From Kribbella monticola (GTDB taxonomy: Bacteria > Actinomycetota > Actinomycetes > Propionibacteriales > Kribbellaceae): a DNA stretch of 64,000 bases. How positions within the stretch are numbered: the first letter of the stretch is position 1; every line of letters begins with the position of its first letter. Positions 1-12,687 of this stretch are shown one piece after another. Both the position numbers and the translations under genes were made by a program. The stretch is taken from positions 99,497 through 163,496 of the forward strand of contig NZ_QFXK01000026.1 of assembly GCF_003261635.1 (NCBI RefSeq), in the 5' to 3' direction. The notes beneath the pieces were generated by a model, which was given only the letters and a program-made list of their open reading frames with translations, made no database searches and was not told where the DNA came from.

Positions 1-1892
1 ATCAGCATGTACGGCACTTTCGCCTTCTGGGCATTGCGGATCTTCTTCTGCATCCGGTCGTCGGAGGCGTCGATCTCGATCCGGATGCCCTCGGCCTTGA
101 GCTGCGCGGCTACGTCGTACAGGTAGTCCACGTGGCCGTCGGTGATCGGGATGCCGATGACCTGGACCGGTGCGAGCCACGGCGGGAAGACACCGGCGTA
201 GTGCTCGGTCAGCACCGCGACGAACCGCTCGATCGAGCCGAACAGCGCCCGGTGGATCATCACCGGCCGCTGCCGCGAACCGTCGGGTGCCGTGTACTCC
301 AGCTCGAACCGCTCGGGCAGGTTGAAGTCGAGCTGGATCGTCGACATCTGCCAGGTCCGGCCGATCGCGTCCCGGGCCTGGACGGAGATCTTCGGCCCGT
401 AGAACGCGGCGCCGCCCGGATCCGGGACCAGCTCCAGCCCGGAACCCTCGGCGACCTCGCGGAGCGTCTCGGTGGCTTCTTCCCAGACCTCGTCGGAGCC
501 GACGAACTTCTCCGGGTTCTTGGTCGACAGCTCGAGGTAGAAGTCATCCAGGCCGTAATCCGCCAGCAGGCCCAGCACGAAGTTCAGCAGGCCGCGAAGC
601 TCGTCGCGCATCTGCTCGCGGGTGCAGTAGATGTGGGCGTCGTCCTGGGTGAAGCCGCGGGCCCGGGTCATGCCGTGGATGACGCCGGACTTCTCCAGCC
701 GGTACACCGTGCCGAACTCGAACAGCCGCATCGGCAGCTCGCGGTACGACCGGCCGCGCGAGTCGAAGATCAGGTTGTGCATCGGGCAGTTCATCGGCTT
801 GAGGTAGTAGTCCTGGCCCTGCTTGCGGATCTCGCCGTCCGGCCCGCGCTCCTCGTCCAGATGCATGGGCGGGTACATGCCGTCGGCGTACCAGTCCAGG
901 TGGCCCGAGGTCTGGAACAGCTGTGCCTTGGTGATGTGCGGGGTGTAGACGAACTCGTAGCCGTCCTCGACGTGCCGCTGGCGGGAGTAGTCCTCCATCA
1001 CCTTGCGGAGCACGCCGCCCTTGGGGTGGAAGACCGCCAGGCCGGAACCGATCTCGTCGGGGAAGCTGAACAGGTCGAGCTCGGTGCCCAGCTTGCGGTG
1101 GTCGCGCTTGGCGGCCTCCTCCAGGTGGTTCAGGTACGCCTTCAGGGCGTCGCGGGTGTCCCACGCGGTGCCGTAGATGCGCTGCAGCTGCGGGTTCTTC
1201 TCGCTGCCGCGCCAGTACGCCGCCGCGACCCGCATCAGCTTGAAGTTGCCCAGATAACCGGTGGCCGGCACGTGCGGACCGCGGCACAGGTCCTTCCAGG
1301 CGACGGTGTCGTCGCGCCGGACGTTGTCGTAGATCGTCAGCTCACCGGCGCCGACCTCGACATTCGCGCCCTCGGCCGCGTCCGCCGACGCGGAGCCCTT
1401 GATGCCGATCAGCTCCAGCTTGTACGGCTCGGAGGCCAGCTCGGTGCGGGCGTCGTCGTCGGAGACCACCCGGCGGCTGAACCGCTGCCGCTCCTTGATG
1501 ATCTGCTGCATCTTCTTCTCGAGCTTGCCGAGATCCTCCGGCGTGAACGGAGTCGCCACGTCGAAGTCGTAGTAGAAGCCGTTCTCGACCGGCGGGCCGA
1601 TGCCCAGCTTCGCGTCCGGAAAGAGGTCCTGCACCGCCTGGGCCAGGACGTGCGCGGTCGAGTGCCGGATGATGGCGAGGCCGTCGGCCGAGTCGGCCTT
1701 GACCGGCTCGATCTCGTCACCGTCCTCGACCACCCGGGCCAGATCGCGCAGCTCGCCGTTGACCTTGGCGGCGATGGCGGAACGATCCTGACCGAAGAGC
1801 TCGGCGAACAGCTCCCCGATCGTCGTCGTCTCGGTCACACTCCGCTCAGCCTCGCCCTCGACGCCGATCAGATGGACCTTGACTTCCGCCAC
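1..1892 (-). CDS. thrS: Threonyl-tRNA synthetase, 3' end cut by the window edge
   Basis: Charges tRNA-Thr in the cytoplasm. About 630 residues are visible and the anticodon-binding domain is cut at base 1, where [14 protein letters not shown] is the last readable motif. In order: an N-terminal TGS domain (about 1-65), the editing domain with [11 protein letters not shown], then the class II core with [19 protein letters not shown] (motif 2) and DAHIYC. Together with the later MIHRALFGS these supply the Cys/His/His zinc site. The GTG at 1892 is preferred because GAGGAG lies about five bases upstream; an in-frame GTG at 1898 is too close to it. It is divergent from the hydrolase at 2086. All class motifs are intact, so the identity is firm. 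Confidence 0.97.
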   Translation of the reverse strand, partial: MAEVKVHLIGVEGEAERSVTETTTIGELFAELFGQDRSAIAAKVNGELRDLARVVEDGDEIEPVKADSADGLAIIRHSTAHVLAQAVQDLFPDAKLGIGPPVENGFYYDFDVATPFTPEDLGKLEKKMQQIIKERQRFSRRVVSDDDARTELASEPYKLELIGIKGSASADAAEGANVEVGAGELTIYDNVRRDDTVAWKDLCRGPHVPATGYLGNFKLMRVAAAYWRGSEKNPQLQRIYGTAWDTRDALKAYLNHLEEAAKRDHRKLGTELDLFSFPDEIGSGLAVFHPKGGVLRKVMEDYSRQRHVEDGYEFVYTPHITKAQLFQTSGHLDWYADGMYPPMHLDEERGPDGEIRKQGQDYYLKPMNCPMHNLIFDSRGRSYRELPMRLFEFGTVYRLEKSGVIHGMTRARGFTQDDAHIYCTREQMRDELRGLLNFVLGLLADYGLDDFYLELSTKNPEKFVGSDEVWEEATETLREVAEGSGLELVPDPGGAAFYGPKISVQARDAIGRTWQMSTIQLDFNLPERFELEYTAPDGSRQRPVMIHRALFGSIERFVAVLTEHYAGVFPPWLAPVQVIGIPITDGHVDYLYDVAAQLKAEGIRIEIDASDDRMQKKIRNAQKAKVPYML

Positions 1893-1976
1893 GTTCACTC
1901 CTCGGATAGGTCGGCCCACAGCAGGCCGTCACACCGGAGATGGTATCCACTCCGCCGCCACACCCCGACGCCCCAT

Positions 1977-2010
1977 CCACAGGCCCTTCCGATGGACGCA
2001 GGGCCTGTGG
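1977..2010. repeat. Perfect 11-bp GC-rich inverted repeat between thrS and the hydrolase
   Basis: CCACAGGCCCT (1977-1987) and AGGGCCTGTGG (2000-2010) are perfectly complementary around a 12-base loop. No T-run follows on either strand, so it does not look like a classic terminator. It lies 85 bases upstream of thrS and 76 upstream of the hydrolase. It could be an operator or an RNA hairpin in either 5' leader. No T-box consensus is seen near it. Confidence 0.5.
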
Positions 2011-2085
2011 ACAGCCGCGAGCCGGTCACGGTCGCGACGTCTAGGGTGAAAGCGATCGGACAGCCGCAACGAGGGAGGCAAAGAC

Positions 2086-2901
2086 ATGGACGAGGTGACG
2101 ATCGAGCAGGACCTCGTCTACGCCACCCTCGACGGGACAGACCTGCGCCTCGACATCTATCGTCCCGCCGAGCCCGACACACCGGTCGTCCTCTACGCAC
2201 ACGGCGGCGGCTGGTCCCGGGGCGAGAAAAGCGAGGACAGCGCAACCCGGCTGGCACCTCTCGCCGCGTACGGCGTGACAGTGGTCTCGGCCGACTATCG
2301 GCTCGCTCCGAAAGCCGTCTTTCCTCAACAAGTGCACGACCTGAAAGGCGCAGTGCGATGGCTCCGGGCACAGGGGCCGCAGTTGGGACTCTCCACGCAG
2401 CGGATCGGTGTCTGGGGCACCTCAGCAGGTGCCTATTTGGGCTCGTTGCTCGCTCTCTCCAATGGAGACAGCGCACTGGAGGGCGCGGTGGGCGGCAACC
2501 TCGACCAGTCCTCCGCGGTCCAGGCGGTCGTCCACTGGTTCGGGCAGGTCGACCTGGAGGCCTCAGCAGCGCGTAGCCCACTGGAGGCCAAGCTGTTGCC
2601 GTTCCGATTCGAGGCTGACCTGTTGGGCATCGACGACCCTGAACGGCTTGCTGAGCGGGCCCATGAGTGGAGCCTGCTGTCGCGGGTCACACAACAGGCT
2701 CCACCCTTCCTGATCGCTCACGGCGATCGCGACCGGATCGTCCCGCCCGGCCAAGGCTTGGCCCTGCACGAAGCTCTGGTCCGGGCCGGCGTACGGAGCC
2801 GGTTCGAGTACGTTGGCGGCGCCGGCCACGAGGACTCCGAGTTCCACAGCCGGGCCACCCTCGCCAGCACAGCCGCGTGGCTACGCGCACTACTGCGTTG
2901 A
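2086..2901 (+). CDS. Alpha/beta hydrolase, carboxylesterase/HSL-like
   Basis: A 271-residue cytoplasmic esterase-type hydrolase. It carries the oxyanion-hole motif HGGGW (39-43) of the hormone-sensitive-lipase/BD-FAE group. The nucleophile elbow is GTSAG (Ser113). A late acid in HGDRDRIVPP and the His in GGAGHEDSEF complete the triad. No signal peptide is seen. The ATG at 2086 follows GAGGGAGG with normal spacing. It is monocistronic, convergent with the SDR gene at 2917 after a 15-base gap. The substrate cannot be read from sequence; small acyl esters are likely for the family. Confidence 0.85.
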   Translation: MDEVTIEQDLVYATLDGTDLRLDIYRPAEPDTPVVLYAHGGGWSRGEKSEDSATRLAPLAAYGVTVVSADYRLAPKAVFPQQVHDLKGAVRWLRAQGPQLGLSTQRIGVWGTSAGAYLGSLLALSNGDSALEGAVGGNLDQSSAVQAVVHWFGQVDLEASAARSPLEAKLLPFRFEADLLGIDDPERLAERAHEWSLLSRVTQQAPPFLIAHGDRDRIVPPGQGLALHEALVRAGVRSRFEYVGGAGHEDSEFHSRATLASTAAWLRALLR

Positions 2902-2916
2902 CGCATGACCAGGCAA

Positions 2917-3810
2917 TCAAGACAGGCGCGCGGCGAGCAGGTCGGTGAGACCGATGCGTTCGTAGAACTCCTCCCGGATCCGGTCGCCGAGCTCGTTGAC
3001 CCGCTCCGAGCCGTCGTCGGCCGGGTCGATGTGCACCCGGAAGGGCCTGCTCCCCTTGGGCAGGTCCACGACCCGGGCGATCTGACGTGCGACCTCGGTC
3101 GGGTCCGCGGTGCTGGGAGCCAGGGCGGCCAGCCGCTGGGCGACCTGGTCCATCAAACCGGCGTACTGCGCGTCGTAAGCCGCAGCGATGTCGGCGTCCG
3201 CGGGATGGCCTGCGTGGGCGAAGTGGTTGGTGCCGGTCGTGAAGGAACCAGGTACGACGATGGTGGTGTCAATGCCGAAACGGGCCAGCTCGGCGGCGTA
3301 GCTGACCGCGAGCGAGTCCTCGGCCGCCTTCGCCGCGAAGTACGGCGCCAGGTACGGCGGGGTGCCGCCGCGGGTGCTGGACGAACCGACCCAGACCAGC
3401 AGCCCGTCACCGCGAGCGCGCAGGTGCGGAAGGACCGCCCGGTTGACCCGCTGGGTGGAGAGCACGTTCACGTCGTAGACCTCCATGAGCTGCTCCGGCG
3501 TGAACGCCTCGGCCGGCCCCAGCACCATGTGTCCGGCGTTGTGCACGATCACGTCGATCTCGCCGGCCTCGGCCAGTACCTCCTTGATCGCACTGTCGAC
3601 CGATTCCTGCTGGGTGACGTCCAACTCGAGGGCGCGGACGTCGACCGACCGGCTCTTGGCGTAGTCCGCGAGCTCGGCGACAGCGGCGGCGTTGCGGCTG
3701 CTGGTGTTCCGCATCCCGGCGTACACGCGGTGACCGGCGTCGGCGAGGGCGCGCGCGGTCATCGCGCCGAACCCGCTCGAGGCACCGGTGACGACGATGT
3801 TCTTCGACAT
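2917..3810 (-). CDS. SDR-family NAD(P)-dependent oxidoreductase
   Basis: A 297-residue short-chain dehydrogenase of the classical type. The nucleotide-binding TGASSGFG lies at the N-terminus, NAG in HNAGHMV follows, and the active-site Tyr and Lys are in APYFAAKAAED. The arginine in the region after the first strands (GMRNTSSR) suggests NADP(H) preference, an inference only. The ATG follows GGAGG by six bases. It lies 15 bases after the SDR gene at 3826-4575 in the same direction, so the two are almost certainly cotranscribed, probably under the LAL regulator upstream. The substrate is unknown. Confidence 0.88.
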   Translation of the reverse strand: MSKNIVVTGASSGFGAMTARALADAGHRVYAGMRNTSSRNAAAVAELADYAKSRSVDVRALELDVTQQESVDSAIKEVLAEAGEIDVIVHNAGHMVLGPAEAFTPEQLMEVYDVNVLSTQRVNRAVLPHLRARGDGLLVWVGSSSTRGGTPPYLAPYFAAKAAEDSLAVSYAAELARFGIDTTIVVPGSFTTGTNHFAHAGHPADADIAAAYDAQYAGLMDQVAQRLAALAPSTADPTEVARQIARVVDLPKGSRPFRVHIDPADDGSERVNELGDRIREEFYERIGLTDLLAARLS

Positions 3811-3825
3811 GGCTGACCTCCTGAT

Positions 3826-4575
3826 CTAGATGACGCCGCCGTTGACGTAGACGACCTGGCCGTTGACCCAGCGGGCCGGCCCGGCAAGGAAGGAGACGGC
3901 CTCGGCGATGTCGGCCGGTACGCCGAGCCGCTGCAGGGGCGCCAGGTTCGTCAGGTGGTCGATGGTCGCCTGGTCCTTGCCGTCCAGGAACAGCGCGGTC
4001 GCGGTGGGGCCGGGCGCTACAGCGTTCACGGTGATGTCCCGGCCACGCAGCTCCCGGGCGAGGATCAGAGTCATTGCGTCGACGGCGCCCTTGGTGGCGG
4101 CGTACCCGGTGTAGCCCTCGAAGGCGAGCTTGACCACCGAGGAGGAGAAGTTCAGGATCGCGCCACCCTTCCGGACCCGGCGGGCGGCCTGCTGGTTCAC
4201 GACGAACGTGCCGCGGATGTTGATCCGGTGCATCCGGTCCAGGTCGTCGAGGTCGAACTGGGCCAGCGGCGACAGCAGCATGATGCCCGCGGTGTGCACC
4301 ACCACGTCAACACCGCCGTAGCGCTCCTCGACGACGTCGAACAGTTCCCCGACCTGCGACTCGTCGGCGACGTCGGCGCCGAAGCTGCTCGCGGTGCCGC
4401 CGTCGTCGGAGATCGTCTTGACGACCTCGTCGGCGGTGACCGGGTTGCCCGCGTAGTGCACCAGGACGCTCATCCCGTCGGCCGCGAGCCGCTGGGACAC
4501 CTCGCGGCCGATGCCGCCGGATCCGCCGGTGACGATCGCGACGCGTGGGCCGGGACTGGTACCGGGAGTGGTCAT
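3826..4575 (-). CDS. SDR-family oxidoreductase, FabG-like
   Basis: A 249-residue classical SDR. It has TGGSGGIG for the dinucleotide, HTAGIM where NNAG is usual, the catalytic YTGYAATK and the C-terminal GGVI ending typical of FabG-like proteins. The ATG follows CGGAGG with good spacing. It is the first gene of a two-gene SDR operon. The nearest upstream gene in the same direction is the LAL regulator ending at 4725, with a repeat-containing gap between them. It could reduce a 3-oxoacyl or other keto substrate; the sequence does not decide which. Confidence 0.88.
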   Translation of the reverse strand: MTTPGTSPGPRVAIVTGGSGGIGREVSQRLAADGMSVLVHYAGNPVTADEVVKTISDDGGTASSFGADVADESQVGELFDVVEERYGGVDVVVHTAGIMLLSPLAQFDLDDLDRMHRINIRGTFVVNQQAARRVRKGGAILNFSSSVVKLAFEGYTGYAATKGAVDAMTLILARELRGRDITVNAVAPGPTATALFLDGKDQATIDHLTNLAPLQRLGVPADIAEAVSFLAGPARWVNGQVVYVNGGVI

Positions 4576-4665
4576 GTCGTTTTCCTCCGATCAGGCAGCC
4601 GCGATCCGCGCGGCGATCCGGATCACCACACTGTTACGCCGATCGGCACCGCTGGCGCCCGTCAT

Positions 4666-4707
4666 ACCCGGGGTTCCACCCCCGGGTTCAGAGCCCCGGG
4701 GTTCCGG
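4666..4707. repeat. Three CCCGGGG-type repeats upstream of the SDR operon
   Basis: The core CCCGGGG or CCCCGGG followed by TTC occurs three times in 42 bases. Neighbouring copies form an inverted repeat, ACCCGGGG...CCCCGGGT. It sits between the end of the LAL regulator (4725) and the SDR operon start (4575), where an operon promoter would be. It may be an operator for the upstream regulator or a terminator for it; no U-tract is seen, so the first reading is slightly favoured. Confidence 0.4.
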
Positions 4708-4724
4708 CCTGTGGTGAAGAGTCG

Positions 4725-7457
4725 TCAGAGGGCGCGGACGAGTTCGTAGCGGGACGTGATTCCGAGCTTCGCGAAGACGTTGCTCAGGTGGTACTCGACG
4801 GTGCGGGGGCTCAAGAACAGCCGGGTACCGATCTCCGGATTCGACAGGCCGTCGCGCGCCAGCCGGGCAACCTGCGATTCCCGCGCCGTCAACGCACCGA
4901 CTGCCGGCGCCCTTCGTTTCCGGGCCTTCTCCCCCGTGGCCACCAGCTCGTGATGGGCCCGGTCCGCGAACGCTTCGGCACCCATTGCCGTGAACTGCTC
5001 GTGCGCCGCCCGCAACTGCTGTCGCGCGTCCAGCCGCCGCCCCTGCCTGCGCAGCCACTCGCCGTACAGCAACGTCGTACGGGCCGACTCGGTACCTACT
5101 CGGGTCTGCCCGAGCCGCTCGATCGCCTCTCGGTACAGCGCTTCTGCTTGATCATCGTCGCTCAGCAAAGCCCGGCACCGAGCTTCCAGCCCGAGCGCCC
5201 AACCAGTGCCGCTGGCGCCGGTCATGGTGGCGATCCAGTCGAACACCTCGACGGCGAGCTCGCGGCGTCCGCTCCGGACGGCCGCCTCGATCAGCTCCGC
5301 AGCGGCCCAGTTCGCCACGCCCGGGTAGCGCAGCTCTGGGTACTGCTGGTGGCGAAGCGCCTCCTGGGCGGCGCTCATCGCCTCGGGATAGTTGCCCAGG
5401 CCGTTGTGGAGCACCGCGTTGGTCCAATGCGCCACGGCTGTGCCGATGCCTTCACCTCGCCGGGTCACGTCGGGGATGGTGTCCTCGATCAGACCCGACA
5501 CTTCCGCCTCGCGGCCGCAGTACGCCGCCAGGGCCATCGCGCTGTACGGCGCAAGGTTGCTGCTGGTCGCCTCGGTCACGGCGAGTCCCTCGTCGACCAG
5601 CGATCGCGCGGCGGTCAATTCGCCCGCGAACAGCAGCATGTACGCGTGCGTGCTCAGCGCCAGCGGCAGCTCGCTCAACACCCCTCCGGCGCGCGCCAGC
5701 TCGACGTACCGGCGGGACAGCAGGTGCCAGGACTCGTCGTCCCACAGGTGCAGGGCGGCCTCCGTGCCCAACCACAGCCAACGCAGCTCCTCCTCCGGCG
5801 ACATACCGCTGCCGAACTCGACCAGTGCCTGCCGCAGCAGAAGGGCTCCCGCCGCGTAGCCCTCGGTGAAGTTCGCCGCCAGCCCGTCCAGCAGCAGGTC
5901 CGGCGCTCGGGGATTGGTCGGCCGCGGCGCTGTCGCGGCAGCGCGGGCCACATCGAGCGTGCTGCCTCCAGGGCTGGCCAGCGTGCCGACGAACATCGCG
6001 GCTGTCAGGGCGTCCAGGTACGTCGCGCGGCACAGCTCGACGTCGATCGGCTCGAGACGCTGGGCAGCTCTGAGGAGCAACGGCGGCGCCTCGCGGCCCC
6101 GGCTGGTGACGAAGGCCAGCTGGGCGCGCAGCAGGTCCACGCGTGCCTGTTCCAATTCGCCGAGCTCGGCGGCCTCGGCCATCGCCAGTAGATCCGCTGC
6201 CGCGTCGAATGCGCCGGCCTGCAACTTGGCCTGGGCCGCGGCCAGTGCACGTCCCGCTCGCAGCCCCGGATCCGGGGTCAGCACGGCGGCTCGTTCGAGG
6301 AAGGCGGCAGCGGCGGCAAGCCCGCCCCGCGCCTGCGCCCGCCCAGCAGAGCGCTCCAGTTCGCCGGCCACCTGCTCGTCCGGACCGCTCGCGGCATTGG
6401 CCAGATGCCAGGTACGGCGATCGGCGTCGCTGTCCGGATCGGTCACCTCCGCCAACGCACGGTGCGCCTCCGCACGTTGCTCCGGCGTCGCTTCCCGGTA
6501 GACCGCCGACCGAACCAGCGGGTGACGAAAGGTGATCCGCTCATCGATCTCGAGCAGGCCCGCGAAGCTCGCGGGATCCAGCCCATCCATCCCGATTCCG
6601 AGCTGCCCCGCCGCCCGGCGTACCAGGGCTGGATCGCCCACCGGCTCGACCGCGGCGAGCAGCAGCAGCCGGCGCCGGTCCGGCGACAGTGGCGCGAGCC
6701 GGCGGCGGAAGCTGTCCTCGATCCGGCCGGCGAGACTCTTGGCGTCCAGCAGCCCGAAGCCACCGGCCAGCTGGGTGTGGCTGAGCTCGCGCGGCAACTC
6801 CAGCAGGGCCAGCGGATTGCCCCGCGTCTCGGCGACGATGCGATCGCGGACCCCTTCGTCAAGTGCTCCCGGAATCGCCGCGGCCAGCAGCCGCCGTGCA
6901 GGCTCCGCCGGCAGACCGGTCAGAGCCAGCTGCGGCAGACCGCTGAACGACCCCTCGGCGACCGGGTCGCGCACGGAGAACACCAGTCCGACGGACTCCG
7001 CCAGCAACCGGCGCCCGACGAACGCGAGAGTCTCCGCCGAGATCCGGTCCAGCCACTGGGCATCGTCGACAACGCACAGCAGCGGAGTCTCGGCCGCAAC
7101 AGCAGCCAGCAGGCTCAGCACGGCCAGTCCCACCAGGAAGCGGTCCGGCGGAGCACCGGTTCGCAGGCCGAATGCCGTGGCAAGCGCGTCCTGCTGAGGA
7201 GTCGGAATGCGGCCCAGGTGGTCCAGCAGCGGCGTACACAGCAGATGCAGTCCAGCAAAGGCCAGCTCTGCCTCAGCCTGTACGCCGGCCGCTCGCACCA
7301 CCCGGCAGCCCGACGCCTCCGCGACCAGATAACCCAGCAAAGCCGACTTGCCGATGCCGGCCTCTCCCGAGATCACCAGGGACCGGCTGGCTCCGCTCCG
7401 CAGGTCAGCCAGCAGTGCATCGAGTTGCCGGCGCTCGGTGTCCCGGTCCACCAACAT
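4725..7457 (-). CDS. LAL-type LuxR-family transcriptional regulator with AAA ATPase
   Basis: A 910-residue large ATP-binding LuxR regulator. The N-terminal AAA/NACHT-like ATPase has Walker [12 protein letters not shown] near residue 30 and a Walker B-like [12 protein letters not shown] near 125. A long helical TPR-like middle region follows. The C-terminal 60 residues are a LuxR helix-turn-helix (LTARESQVARLARDGLSNPE, then SPRTVEYHLSNVFAKLGI). The ATG at 7457 has GGAGGGAG about 13 bases upstream, rather far. It is divergent from the NADH dehydrogenase gene at 7576 and upstream of the two SDR genes, its likely targets. It is paralogous along its whole length to the protein at 8863-11616. Confidence 0.93.
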   Translation of the reverse strand: MLVDRDTERRQLDALLADLRSGASRSLVISGEAGIGKSALLGYLVAEASGCRVVRAAGVQAEAELAFAGLHLLCTPLLDHLGRIPTPQQDALATAFGLRTGAPPDRFLVGLAVLSLLAAVAAETPLLCVVDDAQWLDRISAETLAFVGRRLLAESVGLVFSVRDPVAEGSFSGLPQLALTGLPAEPARRLLAAAIPGALDEGVRDRIVAETRGNPLALLELPRELSHTQLAGGFGLLDAKSLAGRIEDSFRRRLAPLSPDRRRLLLLAAVEPVGDPALVRRAAGQLGIGMDGLDPASFAGLLEIDERITFRHPLVRSAVYREATPEQRAEAHRALAEVTDPDSDADRRTWHLANAASGPDEQVAGELERSAGRAQARGGLAAAAAFLERAAVLTPDPGLRAGRALAAAQAKLQAGAFDAAADLLAMAEAAELGELEQARVDLLRAQLAFVTSRGREAPPLLLRAAQRLEPIDVELCRATYLDALTAAMFVGTLASPGGSTLDVARAAATAPRPTNPRAPDLLLDGLAANFTEGYAAGALLLRQALVEFGSGMSPEEELRWLWLGTEAALHLWDDESWHLLSRRYVELARAGGVLSELPLALSTHAYMLLFAGELTAARSLVDEGLAVTEATSSNLAPYSAMALAAYCGREAEVSGLIEDTIPDVTRRGEGIGTAVAHWTNAVLHNGLGNYPEAMSAAQEALRHQQYPELRYPGVANWAAAELIEAAVRSGRRELAVEVFDWIATMTGASGTGWALGLEARCRALLSDDDQAEALYREAIERLGQTRVGTESARTTLLYGEWLRRQGRRLDARQQLRAAHEQFTAMGAEAFADRAHHELVATGEKARKRRAPAVGALTARESQVARLARDGLSNPEIGTRLFLSPRTVEYHLSNVFAKLGITSRYELVRAL

Positions 7458-7575
7458 GCTTCGAAGCTAACTCCCTCCAGGCCTTCTCTGCCAGAAAGTC
7501 AGCGCAACGCCCCCGTACCCCGGCCCCGTGCCTCCCGGATGCGACGTACGGCGCCGGGCCTGCACGCTGGCCGGC

Positions 7576-8859
7576 ATGAACGCTCCCCGTGTTGTGATCG
7601 TGGGGGCCGGTTTCGCCGGCTACCACGCGGCCAGAGGGCTGCAGAAGCACGCGCCGGACGCCGAGATCGTCCTGATCAACCCGACGGACTACTTCCTTTA
7701 CATCCCGCTGCTGCCCGAGGTCGCCGCGGGGATCCTGGAGCCGCGGCGGATCTGCGTCTCGCTGCCGGACCGGCTGCCCAAGGTGAAACTGGTGCTCGGC
7801 ACGGTCACCGACGTCGACATCGACAACCACCGGGTCGAGTGGGTCGATCCCGAGGGGCGATCCGGCGTCATGGACTTCGATCGGCTGGTACTCGCAGCGG
7901 GCAGCGTGAACAAACTGCTGCCGATTCCTGGCGTCGCCGAGTACGCGCACGGTTTCCGCGGCATCTCCGAGGCGCTGTACCTCCGCGACCACATCACTCG
8001 TCAGCTGGAGCTGGCCGCGATGACCGACGACCGCGACGAACGGGACGCCAGATGCACGTTCGTCGTCATCGGCGCCGGTTACACCGGCACCGAAGTCGCT
8101 GCCCAGGGCCAGTTGTTCACCGCTCGGCTGGTTCGTCAGCTGCCAGCCCTGCGCAACCAGCCGGTGCGCTGGCTGCTGGCGGACCTGGCCGATCGGCTCC
8201 TGCCCGGCCTCAGCCCGCACATGTCGGCGACAGCCGAGCGCGTACTGCGTCGTCGTGGCGTGGATGTCCGTGTCGGGGAGTCCGTTGAGCACGCCGGCCC
8301 CGACTGTCTGCGGATGACGTCGGGCGAGGAGATCCGGACCAGGTCGCTGATCTGGTGCGTCGGCGTACGCCCGGACCCACTGGTCGAGGCGTTGTCCTTG
8401 CCCACCGATCGCGGGCGTCTCCAGGTCCACGAGACCCTCGTCGTGCGCGGCCGCGCGCACGTCTTCGCCTGTGGGGACTGCGCGGCCGTCCCCGATCTGA
8501 CCCGGCCGGGGTCGATCACCGGCATGACCGCACAGCACGCCCAGCGCCAGGGCGCGCTGGTCGCCCGCAACGTCGTCGCCTCACTGCGCGGCCAGGACCT
8601 GCAGCCCTACAAACACCACGATCTCGGCTTCCTGGTCGACCTCGGTGGCTGGAAGGCGGCCGCGAACCCACTGCAGATCCCGCTGTCCGGTCCGGCCGCG
8701 AAGACAGTGACCAGGGGTTACCACCTGTACTCGCTGCCCGGCAACCGGACTCGAACCGCGGCGGACTGGGCCATCAACGCGGTGATGCCTCCCCGGGCGG
8801 TTCAGCTCGGTCTGGTCGGCGCCGACCGGGTCCCGCTGGATTGCACAAGCCCTGGCTGA
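7576..8859 (+). CDS. Type II NADH dehydrogenase-like FAD oxidoreductase
   Basis: A 427-residue flavoprotein of the NDH-2 family, which passes electrons from NADH to quinone without pumping protons. It has the FAD-binding VVIVGAGFAGYHAARGL at the extreme N-terminus and the second dinucleotide motif FVVIGAGYTGTEVAAQ for NADH. FACGDCAAVPDL is the FAD-contacting C-terminal motif. The ATG at 7576 is chosen over one 48 bases upstream because the Rossmann motif should start within a few residues. It sits between two paralogous LAL regulators: divergent from one, and convergent with the other with only three bases between stop codons. Confidence 0.88.
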   Translation: MNAPRVVIVGAGFAGYHAARGLQKHAPDAEIVLINPTDYFLYIPLLPEVAAGILEPRRICVSLPDRLPKVKLVLGTVTDVDIDNHRVEWVDPEGRSGVMDFDRLVLAAGSVNKLLPIPGVAEYAHGFRGISEALYLRDHITRQLELAAMTDDRDERDARCTFVVIGAGYTGTEVAAQGQLFTARLVRQLPALRNQPVRWLLADLADRLLPGLSPHMSATAERVLRRRGVDVRVGESVEHAGPDCLRMTSGEEIRTRSLIWCVGVRPDPLVEALSLPTDRGRLQVHETLVVRGRAHVFACGDCAAVPDLTRPGSITGMTAQHAQRQGALVARNVVASLRGQDLQPYKHHDLGFLVDLGGWKAAANPLQIPLSGPAAKTVTRGYHLYSLPGNRTRTAADWAINAVMPPRAVQLGLVGADRVPLDCTSPG

Positions 8860-8862
8860 CGG

Positions 8863-12581
<3,719 letters not shown>

Positions 12582-12651
12582 CGAACACCTGACGAAAGTC
12601 GGGGGTCGGTGACGTCTGAAGTGCGATGTGCCGCCGGGCCCGGATTCCTAA

Positions 12652-12672
12652 GTTCGTAGCCACACTACGAAC
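12652..12672. promoter_or_regulatory. Perfect 8-bp inverted repeat, candidate operator of the ABC-DedA operon
   Basis: GTTCGTAG, a CCACA spacer and CTACGAAC form a perfect palindrome whose end is 15 bases from the GTG start of the ABC operon. The size and position fit a dimeric repressor site (TetR, PadR or GntR type). No such regulator gene adjoins the operon. Confidence 0.6.
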
Positions 12673-12687
12673 CAGGGAAGGGCCCTC

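Noticed and set aside
1893..2085. T-box riboswitch for thrS
   Set aside because: The conserved T-box bulge sequence (GGTGGNACCGCG type) is not present; GAGTGGATACCA is only a chance resemblance.
132..2576. Long + strand open frame (814 codons) over thrS
   Set aside because: It is antisense to thrS, which has all class II motifs in order. The frame product is low-complexity Arg/Leu/Val-rich, typical of the shadow of a high-GC gene.
4545..8288. Long + strand frames (548 and 627 codons) across the first LAL regulator
   Set aside because: They are shadows of the regulator and of the dehydrogenase in other frames; composition is Arg/Gln/Pro-rich without motifs.
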